Below are positions 7,998 through 15,639 of a DNA stretch of 64,000 nucleotides, one piece after another. The notes beneath the pieces are model-generated. The model searched no databases. It saw only the letters and a program-made list of their open reading frames with translations, and was not told the origin of the DNA. The first letter of the stretch is position 1, and every line of letters begins with the position of its first letter. Made by a program: the position numbers and the translations under genes. Source of the DNA: Deinococcus aerius (GTDB lineage: Bacteria > Deinococcota > Deinococci > Deinococcales > Deinococcaceae); NCBI RefSeq assembly GCF_002897375.1, contig NZ_BFAG01000001.1, positions 62,001-126,000 of the forward strand, given 5' to 3'.

Positions 7998-10900
7998 GCG
8001 TAATCCCCTTCCTCTTCCTCGGTGTCCCCGAGGACGTCGGCGAACAGGTCCTCATCCTCGTCGGGCGTGAATTCACCCGTTTCCAGCAGGCGGTCCGGGT
8101 CGAAGTCGTCGAACTGATCCTCGGCCCCCGCGGGACTCGGGTTGAAGAGGTCGTTGGTGCCGCCGCGGCCCCGTTCCCCCTCGCCGGGGAGGCGCAGGTT
8201 GACGACGTCGCGGAAGGCGTTCAGGAACACGCCGTACAACGCGTGGTACACGTCCCGCTGGTCCGGGTCGGCGTGCGCGAGGCAATCTTCCAGCACGTCC
8301 CGCATGAGGACCAGCACGCTGGACCGCTCACTTTCCGGGCGGCCCTCGGCGCTGTTGGGCGCCCAGGCGGCGTCCACGAAGTACACCTCGACGGGCATGC
8401 GCTTGCGCATCCCCCGGCCGATGGTCTGGAGGATGGGCACGAGCAGGTTCGCGGCGAAGTTCCGCAGAGTCCGGTCGTCCAGGCGACTGGCGCTCATCGG
8501 GCGGGCGAGGAGGTTCGAGATGCGCTTGTACGTCTTGTACCGCTCCACGTCGTACACCTGCCGCGCTTCCGAGAGGGACAGGCCAGCCATCACGTTGTGG
8601 TCCAGGTGCTGCGTGCGCTGCGCGAGGAGGGACACCATCAGGCTCAGGTCACCGGCAGCGGGGTGCGGGCGGGTGAGGAAGTACACCGATCCCACCGCGG
8701 CCTTCCCGCCGTCCTCGTCGTCACTCTTGAAGACGATGTTGATGCCGCGGCCCAGGGCGGCGATCGGGAAGACGACCACGTCCACGTTCGGGTCCTGGCC
8801 GAGTTCCTCCACCTGGCCCTTGAGGACGTAGTTCAAGGTGCCCCTCGGCAGTTCCCGCAGCACCCCACGCGTCCGCTCTCCCAGGGAGGGGTTCACGTCG
8901 TTGATCTGCTCGACGACCAAGCGCACCTGATCGTAGGAGTTCACGACGAGCGCCGCTTTGCGGGGTTTACCCAGTTCGGTCCTGATGCTGGCCACGGCGC
9001 TCTGAAGTTCACTCAGGTCCCCGGCTCCGGGTTGCGCGAGGGCGCGCACCATCAGGCGCAGGTTATCCTCGCGGTCCGGGCCGCCCCCGGAGAACCGCAG
9101 GGGCTTCTTCGTGGACGGGTGCAGTTTCGGCAGGGCGTACAGCCGCACGGTGCCCACCTGGTCACTGCTGGGCGACAGGACGTAATCGGGTTTCTTGTCG
9201 ACGTGGTACTCGGTGGACGCTTCCAGCCAGGAGGTGGCGCTGGCGAGCAGGACGTTCGCGCGGGACACCTCGTGCAGGCGGTGCATCAGCAGGCGCGGCG
9301 TGGAGTCCATCACCAGGTAGTCCACCTGGAACCCGTCGATCTCCGCGGCGCGGCGGTACCGCACGGCGGAGAAGGTGCCCAGGATGGACCGCGGCACCAG
9401 CTCCCGCATTTCCGTGGACGCCTTGGAGAACACCAGTTCGTCGGGGATTTCGCCGCGTTGCGCGAGGGGCCGCGCGGATTTCGCCAAGCGCTGGTAGCTC
9501 GCGACGGTGAATCCCACCGCGATCAGCAGCCGGACCTGCTCGCGGATGTCGTTCACGCTGCGCGCGTGGAACAAGTGGGCGAGGTCCCCGGCGATCTCCT
9601 CCACGATTTCCGTCGCGGCGGCCGCGTGGTCCAGGGCGAGGTACCGCTTGAGCGCGCCGTTCACCCGCAGCCAGCGTTCGTTCGCGTCCCGCACGTCCAG
9701 GCCCAGGGCGGGCGCGTACTTCTCCGCTTTCGGCCAGCCGGTCTCGTTCTCACTGCGGGAGAAGAAGGCGCGGTACATCGCCCGTTCCCAGAAGTCGGAG
9801 ATGGCGCTGAAGGCGGCATGGTCGAAGTCGTCGAACGATCCGGCGGCGAGGAGCGCCTCGCGGATCAGGAAGCTGGCAGTGAGCAGCTTGTCCGCGTACT
9901 CGACGCCCAGGCGGTGGGTGCGTTTGTTCGCGAAGAGGGTGCGCACTTCGGAGACGAAGCGCAGCATGTGCCGTTCGAACTCGTTCGCCTGGAGGATGTA
10001 CCGCAGCAGCCCGTCACTGACCTTCACGCGGTTCGCGGCGAGCAGGCCCGTCATGTTCTGGATGCGGATGTGCACGCTCTGGTCGTTGCCGGTGAGTTCC
10101 AGGGTGAGCGCCCCGTGCCCGTCGAGGACCTTCTGGGTTTCGTCGCACTCGTCGAAGATCACCAGGTCGAAGGTGTCCGCGATGAGCTCGAAGTACCGCA
10201 GGCGTTCCTCGCTGGTGTGCGCGGGAACGTTGGTGTCCGCGGACAGGATGTGACCCAGCCACACGTCGGCGTGCACGAGTTCCCGCTGGTTCTTCACGCG
10301 CCCGCACAGGCTCCACGCGGGGCAGAGTTTGCGTTCCTCGCTGCCCTGCTCGTAGAGGCTCTCGCAGGGCGCGTCGCCCAGCTGCCACTTCGCTGGCCAT
10401 TGGTCGGCGAAGGCGGGCAGGGGGCAGGAGCCCGCGAAGAGTTCCGCGCCCTCGCGGGTGCGGGCGAAGCCACCCTCGCCCTGCCCGGCGATGAGTTCCG
10501 CCATGCGGTTGCTGTGCCGGCGGTGCGTCTGCCCGGACCGGCCCATCAGCAGGGCGACCCGCACGCCCTCGTAGCGGCGCAGCGTTTCCAGGTACTCCCG
10601 GGAGACTTCGATGGACGTGAAGAACACGGCCACCCGGCGCTTCTGGCGGGCGAGGAGGATGCACAGCAGCGCGATCAGCGTGCTCTTCCCCGCGCCCGGC
10701 AGGCCGATCAGGTGCTTGAGCTCGTGGAGGTTCAGCACGTCCGTGTCCGCCAGGCCCTGCCCGGTGGTCTGTTGCAGGCGGATCAGGCCGACGCGCGTCA
10801 CCCAGAACTGCGACGGGCGGTGCTCGCGGGCGTCCTCGGCGTCCAGTTCCTCGGCGAGGGCGCGCAACTCCGCCCAGCGTACCTGGATGGGCCCGCGGGG

Positions 10901-11389
10901 ACGGCGCCGCAAGTCGTGCTGCTCGATGGGCGGGAAGGTCAGGCCGCGCAGGCGGATGGGCACCCGAGTGTCCTTGTCGAGTTCGACGGTGAGGTCCACG
11001 TTCGGGTTGGCGAGTTGAAGGCCGTGCTCCCGGCGGCCGAGGCCCTTCATCAGGATCTCCTCGGCGGCGAGGACGTTCGGGTCGAGGCTGTACTCCGCCG
11101 TGAACTTCAGCGTTTTCGGGTCGATGACGAAGCTGCGGTGCTCGGCTTCGGAGATGAAGTCGTACACGGCGTTCTGCACGGCGTTCTTCGTGAGCAGGTC
11201 CCCGAGGATCACGCGGGCGCTCTGCACGGCCCGTTCGAAGGGCGCGGCCTGCGCGGAACGTTCCACCGACCGCAGGCCGGAGAGGAGCACGTGCAGGTGT
11301 TCGAGGCTGTCCTCGCCGAGGAGGCGCATCAGGGTGCAGCCCCACTGGATGCGTTCGTGTTTCGTCCAGAGGTCAGGCCGTTCCCGCAC
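7994..11389 (-). CDS. pPIWI-RE-associated DinG-type Fe-S helicase
   Basis: An 1131-residue superfamily 2 helicase. It has a Walker A motif GLPGAGKST (229-237) and a DEAH-like box DECD (413-416). Between them sit four cysteines at 322, 342, 356 and 362, positioned like the Fe-S cluster of DinG/XPD helicases. Motif VI appears as QTIGRGMRKR late in the protein. It probably unwinds DNA for the adjacent pPIWI-RE protein and endonuclease. GTG at 11389 is taken as start because it lies 17 bp inside the end of the upstream REase gene, in a tightly overlapped operon. The C-terminus is a long acidic tail. It is longer than housekeeping DinG, as expected for the pPIWI-RE version. Confidence 0.85.
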   Translation of the reverse strand: MRERPDLWTKHERIQWGCTLMRLLGEDSLEHLHVLLSGLRSVERSAQAAPFERAVQSARVILGDLLTKNAVQNAVYDFISEAEHRSFVIDPKTLKFTAEYSLDPNVLAAEEILMKGLGRREHGLQLANPNVDLTVELDKDTRVPIRLRGLTFPPIEQHDLRRRPRGPIQVRWAELRALAEELDAEDAREHRPSQFWVTRVGLIRLQQTTGQGLADTDVLNLHELKHLIGLPGAGKSTLIALLCILLARQKRRVAVFFTSIEVSREYLETLRRYEGVRVALLMGRSGQTHRRHSNRMAELIAGQGEGGFARTREGAELFAGSCPLPAFADQWPAKWQLGDAPCESLYEQGSEERKLCPAWSLCGRVKNQRELVHADVWLGHILSADTNVPAHTSEERLRYFELIADTFDLVIFDECDETQKVLDGHGALTLELTGNDQSVHIRIQNMTGLLAANRVKVSDGLLRYILQANEFERHMLRFVSEVRTLFANKRTHRLGVEYADKLLTASFLIREALLAAGSFDDFDHAAFSAISDFWERAMYRAFFSRSENETGWPKAEKYAPALGLDVRDANERWLRVNGALKRYLALDHAAAATEIVEEIAGDLAHLFHARSVNDIREQVRLLIAVGFTVASYQRLAKSARPLAQRGEIPDELVFSKASTEMRELVPRSILGTFSAVRYRRAAEIDGFQVDYLVMDSTPRLLMHRLHEVSRANVLLASATSWLEASTEYHVDKKPDYVLSPSSDQVGTVRLYALPKLHPSTKKPLRFSGGGPDREDNLRLMVRALAQPGAGDLSELQSAVASIRTELGKPRKAALVVNSYDQVRLVVEQINDVNPSLGERTRGVLRELPRGTLNYVLKGQVEELGQDPNVDVVVFPIAALGRGINIVFKSDDEDGGKAAVGSVYFLTRPHPAAGDLSLMVSLLAQRTQHLDHNVMAGLSLSEARQVYDVERYKTYKRISNLLARPMSASRLDDRTLRNFAANLLVPILQTIGRGMRKRMPVEVYFVDAAWAPNSAEGRPESERSSVLVLMRDVLEDCLAHADPDQRDVYHALYGVFLNAFRDVVNLRLPGEGERGRGGTNDLFNPSPAGAEDQFDDFDPDRLLETGEFTPDEDEDLFADVLGDTEEEEGDYA

Positions 11390-12818
11390 GTGAACCCCCC
11401 TTCCCGTAGGTCTTCTTCAGGTGCGAGATCGCGTCACTCACGCTCATGACCCGCACCATGCGTTTGTTGTCCGCGCTGAACTGCTCCACCAGCCGGTCCC
11501 GGTACGTGGGCGACCAGCGGCGGTCGGCGATGGCGAGGATGCGTTCCGGGTACTGCCCCAGGCCGCCCAGCCCGCGGTTCAGCCGCTGGGCGAGGCGCAC
11601 GGGGTCGCGGTAATCCTTCACGTCCACGCCCACCTCCTCCCCGATGGACACGTCGCAGCGGTCGCTGTGCGGGTACAGGTGCACCCGGCCTTTGAGGGCC
11701 CTCACGCCCTGCAAACGGTCGTACAGGCGCAGTTCCTCCCGGGCGGGGTCCGCCCAGTACATCAGCACCTCCGGCCGGGCGACGTACGCCTGGTCCACCT
11801 TCAGGGGCGTGGAGTCCTCGGTGGGGTGGTCGTCGCGGCACCCGGCGAGGGTGCACAGGCCGTCCTCGCCGATCAGGCCCTGGCAGTGGGCGCAGCGGCG
11901 CACCAGGCCGTTCTTCACGTGCCCGGCGTGCACGGGCTGGTACAGGCCCTGCACGAACTGCACGGCGTCCAGGCTGAGTTCCGGGTTGGCGTTCAGGACC
12001 ATCAGTTCCTGTGCGCTCGCCATGGGGTGCCGGCCGATGAACTCCCGGATGACGGTGTACGCGGCGTCCGCGTCGTCCTCGAGTTTCTTGAGGGTGGCGC
12101 GCAATTCGTCGTGGAGGTGGTTCTCGATCAGGTCGCCGAGGTGCGTGCCGTCCGCGCGCTGGGCGATGGTGCCGCAGTCCTCGCTGGGTACGCGGTACAC
12201 GGGGTCCACGAGGATGGCGTTGCCGTCCTCGTGGAGCTCCGCGAGGGCGCGCGGCGCCCACTCCTTCAGGGGCGTGGTGCACAGTCGCAGCAGGACGTGC
12301 ACGCTGGCAGCACGGTCCTCCTGGCCCTCCTGGAAGTAGTGCCGGCCGAGGCGCGCCATCGCCTGGTGGAGGCTGAGGGGAGTGTTCTCGATGCCGGTCT
12401 TCTTGGCGTCCGTGTGGCCCACGATGGCGCCCTTGCCCACCAGGCGGTGCTGTTCGAGGATGCCCTTGGCGAGCAGGTGCAGGGTGATGACCGGTTCGGC
12501 GTCGGTGCGGACCAGGGGGGCCGTCCCCCCGACGAGGAGCAGGTGCAGGCGGTCGTCGTCGAGGGCGAGGACGCGGGTGACGGCATTTTGGAGGGTGAGG
12601 CCGTCGCCGCGCAGTTTCAGCAGGGCGAGCACCTCCAAGAGGTTGCGGCGGGTGAAGTTCCGGCCACTCAGGGTGAGGTGGCGTTTGGTGCGCCACAACC
12701 GCAGCGTGCGGACGTCCGGCACCTCCCCCGGCAGGCCCAGTCCTGCCGCAAGAGGCCCGAGCAGCGCGGCCGCTTCTTCCGCGGTTGCACGCTCAGGGAG
12801 GTTCTGGAGGGAGGTCAC
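11373..12818 (-). CDS. pPIWI-RE-associated restriction endonuclease with zinc ribbon
   Basis: A 481-residue protein opening the operon. A four-cysteine zinc-binding motif (C309, C312, C322, C327) precedes a PD-(D/E)xK-type nuclease core: D389 in DVSIG, then VDVKDYRDP with D399 and K401. This arrangement fits the REase component of pPIWI-RE loci. The N-terminal half is helical with a likely winged-helix (RTLRLWRTKRHLTL). The start is GTG at 12818, placed 6 nt after a -10 box TACGCT, so the message is probably leaderless. It would supply DNA cleavage to the three-protein system. The predicted active site looks intact. Confidence 0.82.
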   Translation of the reverse strand: MTSLQNLPERATAEEAAALLGPLAAGLGLPGEVPDVRTLRLWRTKRHLTLSGRNFTRRNLLEVLALLKLRGDGLTLQNAVTRVLALDDDRLHLLLVGGTAPLVRTDAEPVITLHLLAKGILEQHRLVGKGAIVGHTDAKKTGIENTPLSLHQAMARLGRHYFQEGQEDRAASVHVLLRLCTTPLKEWAPRALAELHEDGNAILVDPVYRVPSEDCGTIAQRADGTHLGDLIENHLHDELRATLKKLEDDADAAYTVIREFIGRHPMASAQELMVLNANPELSLDAVQFVQGLYQPVHAGHVKNGLVRRCAHCQGLIGEDGLCTLAGCRDDHPTEDSTPLKVDQAYVARPEVLMYWADPAREELRLYDRLQGVRALKGRVHLYPHSDRCDVSIGEEVGVDVKDYRDPVRLAQRLNRGLGGLGQYPERILAIADRRWSPTYRDRLVEQFSADNKRMVRVMSVSDAISHLKKTYGKGGSRAGTA

Positions 12819-12824
12819 AATAAA

Positions 12825-12883
12825 AGCGTAACCTCATTTACAGACCGATGTCAATTCTCTCGTGATTGACACATCAAGTGTCA
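12825..12883 (-). promoter_or_regulatory. Leaderless promoter and palindromic operator of the pPIWI-RE operon
   Basis: On the minus strand, TTGACA (12854-12849), an 18-bp spacer and TACGCT (12830-12825) precede the GTG at 12818 by 6 nt. Just upstream is a perfect palindrome TGACAC-N5-GTGTCA (12867-12883), about 50-60 bp before the presumed transcription start, which suits an activator or auxiliary repressor site. Its half-site resembles the TGACA of the LexA-like operators, but the spacing differs. Confidence 0.65.
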
Positions 12884-13107
12884 TTCGGCCAGGGAGTATT
12901 TGAAGAGTACCGGGCGGCGAAGAAGACATTGGACACCTCGCCTGCCAGCCACGCCTGCTCCAACCGCGCGTCAACGTCGGTGAACGCTCTCAGGCTCACC
13001 GCAGCACCGGGCGCTGAGAGGGAGGAGCATTTCCCTTCCACTGTGCGGGCGCTTTGCCGCAGCCACATGCGTTTTTTTGAATCACCCGCTCCCCGCTGAG
13101 GCCTCGG

Positions 13108-14220
13108 TCAGGGTTCCAGCAGCAGGTCGACCTCACCGGGTTTCTGGTCCTTGTCGCCGAACAGGTGCGTCTGGGTGGGGTTGCTGAAGGGTTGGTGGAG
13201 TTGACGCAACTGCTTGTTCGGGAAGGCCGTTCGGAGAACGTCAATCGTCGTGTTCAGCGTGAACTCCCGCGCGTCCGTCCGCACCAGGACGCGCGCGTCC
13301 GGGGTGAGCAGGGCGGCGGTCGCGGCCGAGTTGAACGTCCGTTCCAGCAGCCGCCGGTACGCCACCTGCCCCTCGAAGCGGTCCTGCCACTCCCCGCTGG
13401 AGTACGTGGGGTGCGCGGGCCCCCCGAGCATCCACCGGCGAATCCACTGGTCGTAGTTGTAGTTGATCACCCCGCAGTACGGCGGGGACGTGAGGAGCAG
13501 GCGGAACGGGCCCGCCGCCCGGGTTTTCCCAAGGTCGCGGGTGCTGTCGCCCAGGACCGCTTTCGCTTTCGCGTTCGTGTCCGGCAGGCCGTGGTGGTAC
13601 CGCCAGCGGATCTTGCCGCGCAGCAGTTCCCCCGCGTCCTTCTGCCGGGGGGTCATGTCGCGTTCCTTCCACCAGCGCACGGAGTAGTCGGGGCCCATCG
13701 ACTTTGTCTGCCGCATCTGGTTGCTGAGGGCGTCCTTGTCCTTCCCGTGCAGGTCCACCAGGATGAACGCCATCAACGTCCGGTCGACCTTGCGGTCCTT
13801 CCAGCGCAGGTGCGTCCGCGCGGCCGTGAGGAAGCGCAGCACGTCCGGGCAGAACGCCCACGAGAAGAACTCCGGCATCTCCGGCACGGTCGTGGTCCGC
13901 GCGAGCGCTTCGATCTCCTCCAGGCGCCGCAGGACGTCCCGCGCGGTGGCCGGGTCCGTTTTCGTGCGCGCGTACAGCCAGGCGATGGGGTTGATCTCCA
14001 CGCCCGCCGCGTTCCGCCCGAGGGCCGTCGCCGCCGCGAGGGTGGTGCCGCGCCCCATGAACGGGTCGAGGACCGCGTCACCCGGGCGGGTGTGCTCGCG
14101 GATGGCGGCCAGCGCGAAGTCCATGGGGAACATCGCGTACCACGGGCCCATCCGCAGCCAACGCTGCGTGGCGGGGGGAAGGCGGAGGGGTTCAGGGGGC
14201 GCTTCGAGGGTGAGGGTCAT
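13108..14220 (-). CDS. DNA methyltransferase, TSPPY type
   Basis: A 370-residue amino-methyltransferase. The AdoMet-binding motif DPFMGRGTT (52-60) precedes the catalytic motif TSPPY (244-248) by about 185 residues. That order (FxGxG first, target domain between) is alpha-like. An SPPY tetrapeptide is most often linked with N4-cytosine methylation, although adenine methylation cannot be excluded. It is the last gene of a herA-nurA-methyltransferase operon, only 3 bp after nurA. Its likely role is to mark host DNA so that the HerA-NurA machine spares it. No separate restriction subunit is encoded, which makes NurA the candidate nuclease. Confidence 0.85.
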   Translation of the reverse strand: MTLTLEAPPEPLRLPPATQRWLRMGPWYAMFPMDFALAAIREHTRPGDAVLDPFMGRGTTLAAATALGRNAAGVEINPIAWLYARTKTDPATARDVLRRLEEIEALARTTTVPEMPEFFSWAFCPDVLRFLTAARTHLRWKDRKVDRTLMAFILVDLHGKDKDALSNQMRQTKSMGPDYSVRWWKERDMTPRQKDAGELLRGKIRWRYHHGLPDTNAKAKAVLGDSTRDLGKTRAAGPFRLLLTSPPYCGVINYNYDQWIRRWMLGGPAHPTYSSGEWQDRFEGQVAYRRLLERTFNSAATAALLTPDARVLVRTDAREFTLNTTIDVLRTAFPNKQLRQLHQPFSNPTQTHLFGDKDQKPGEVDLLLEP

Positions 14221-14223
14221 GGG

Positions 14224-15639
14224 TTACGGGATGGCCTTGCCGATGTGCTCGCGGGCCAGCTTATCAAGCACCTTCTCACCCATCTGAAGGGGGATGGCCG
14301 CCTCCGCGTGCGCGGCGATTAGCGGGATGATCGCGTTCGGGTACCGCATGGACACCAGCAGGTCCAGGAGGTCCAGCATGTCTCCCAGGCGCGGAAACTG
14401 CCCGGGTTCCGCAGTCGACCGCTCATCCTGCTCCGCGGCGAGAATGGCGCTGATCCCGACGATCATCGCGCCCGTGCGCGTCTTGTACAGGAACGGCCGG
14501 CCGTAGTACGTGTCCTTCCCCCACGGCTTATCGCTGACACTGGGCACCACGTACTTCTTGATGTACCCATCGTCGGGCAGCAGCACCGCCTGCTTCGTCA
14601 GACGGCCCGCCTGGTAGGCGGGGAACGCGTCCGGGTCCTCGTCTTCCTCGCGTTCCCGGTCGAAGTCCGCCTTGCTTTTGGTGTCCAGCCGCACCCAGTG
14701 GTCGAAGAACCGGCCGCTCTTCTCGATGCCGAACACCAGAATGTCGCCGCCGGTCTTCTCCCGCACGACCCCGTTGATGCGGGCGAGTTCCTTCTTGATC
14801 GCCTGGCTGAGCCACGCCGGGTGACCGAACACGGCGAGGCTGCCGTCCATCACGATGGCGGTGTCCTCGAACATGCCCCAGTTGCCGCTCTCGCGGCACA
14901 CGCGTTCCATGTGCCGCAGGTACGCGACGAGGTAGAGGTGTTCCAGGACGCGCATGACCTCCCCGAAACTCTCCCCGTTGCTGCTGTGGTCACTGAAGCG
15001 TTCGTGGATGCGCAGGATGTCCGTGGGGTACACCGGGAACTTCCCGCACCCGCAGGTGCCCGCCGCGTAGTTCGGCGAGGGGTGGTCCTTCTCCCCGCAG
15101 GCGTCCATCAGCGGGCATTTCTGGTCCCTCTCCGTGGGCTTGTACTTCAGCAGCGCCTGGTACGTCTCCAGCAGCGTTTCCGACTTCGCCGCCGGGCGGG
15201 TGTTCTCCAGCAGGTCCTTCCAGGCGGCGCGGAAGGACGTGCGCGCGTCCGTGAACGACTTCCGGATCATGTTCGTGCTGGGCAGGGCCGCGGTGAGGGT
15301 GTTCGCGGACTGCACGCGGTTGAACGCGACCGGGTCGATCGTCGGCTTGTCCGACTCCGCGATCAGCAGTTCGACGTTGATCAGCACGCTGGCGACGCTC
15401 ACGAACCCGAGTTCCGCGCCGGGGAAGCCCTTCTCGTAGGGAATCTCCTGGTGACTGCCGTCAATGGCGATCACCCAACGGGGCTTCCAGTCGCGGCGCG
15501 GGATGTCCGTGCGCCCGCCCGCGCGGGTGTCCTCGGGGAATTCCGGATCCTTTAAGCTCTCGATCAGTTTCTTCACCTCGGGGTTCTCCGTGAAGTGCCC
15601 CAGGATCTTGTGCTGCGCAAACTCGTTACTGTACGGCAC
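14224..15639 (-). CDS. NurA-domain nuclease
   Basis: A 471-residue protein with the two aspartate motifs of NurA nucleases: AIDGS (D60) near the N-terminus and IVMDGS (D265) mid-protein. NurA is a manganese-dependent 5'-3' exonuclease/endonuclease that works inside a HerA hexamer. An insertion with four cysteines (C175, C181, C196, C198) looks like a small zinc knuckle not needed in archaeal NurA. The gene overlaps the end of herA by 14 bp, which fits coupled synthesis of a complex. It is longer than typical archaeal NurA (about 330-400 residues). The NurA assignment rests on motif layout and on pairing with HerA. Confidence 0.8.
   Translation of the reverse strand: MPYSNEFAQHKILGHFTENPEVKKLIESLKDPEFPEDTRAGGRTDIPRRDWKPRWVIAIDGSHQEIPYEKGFPGAELGFVSVASVLINVELLIAESDKPTIDPVAFNRVQSANTLTAALPSTNMIRKSFTDARTSFRAAWKDLLENTRPAAKSETLLETYQALLKYKPTERDQKCPLMDACGEKDHPSPNYAAGTCGCGKFPVYPTDILRIHERFSDHSSNGESFGEVMRVLEHLYLVAYLRHMERVCRESGNWGMFEDTAIVMDGSLAVFGHPAWLSQAIKKELARINGVVREKTGGDILVFGIEKSGRFFDHWVRLDTKSKADFDREREEDEDPDAFPAYQAGRLTKQAVLLPDDGYIKKYVVPSVSDKPWGKDTYYGRPFLYKTRTGAMIVGISAILAAEQDERSTAEPGQFPRLGDMLDLLDLLVSMRYPNAIIPLIAAHAEAAIPLQMGEKVLDKLAREHIGKAIP

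Noticed and set aside
5484..11449. Very long plus-strand open frames opposite the pPIWI-RE and helicase genes
   Set aside because: They are antisense shadows produced by GC-rich third positions; they lack motifs and ribosome sites, whereas the minus-strand proteins have clear domains.
12874..13068. 64-codon minus-strand frame between the methyltransferase and REase genes
   Set aside because: No ribosome site, and it ends near the operator region; treated as non-coding.
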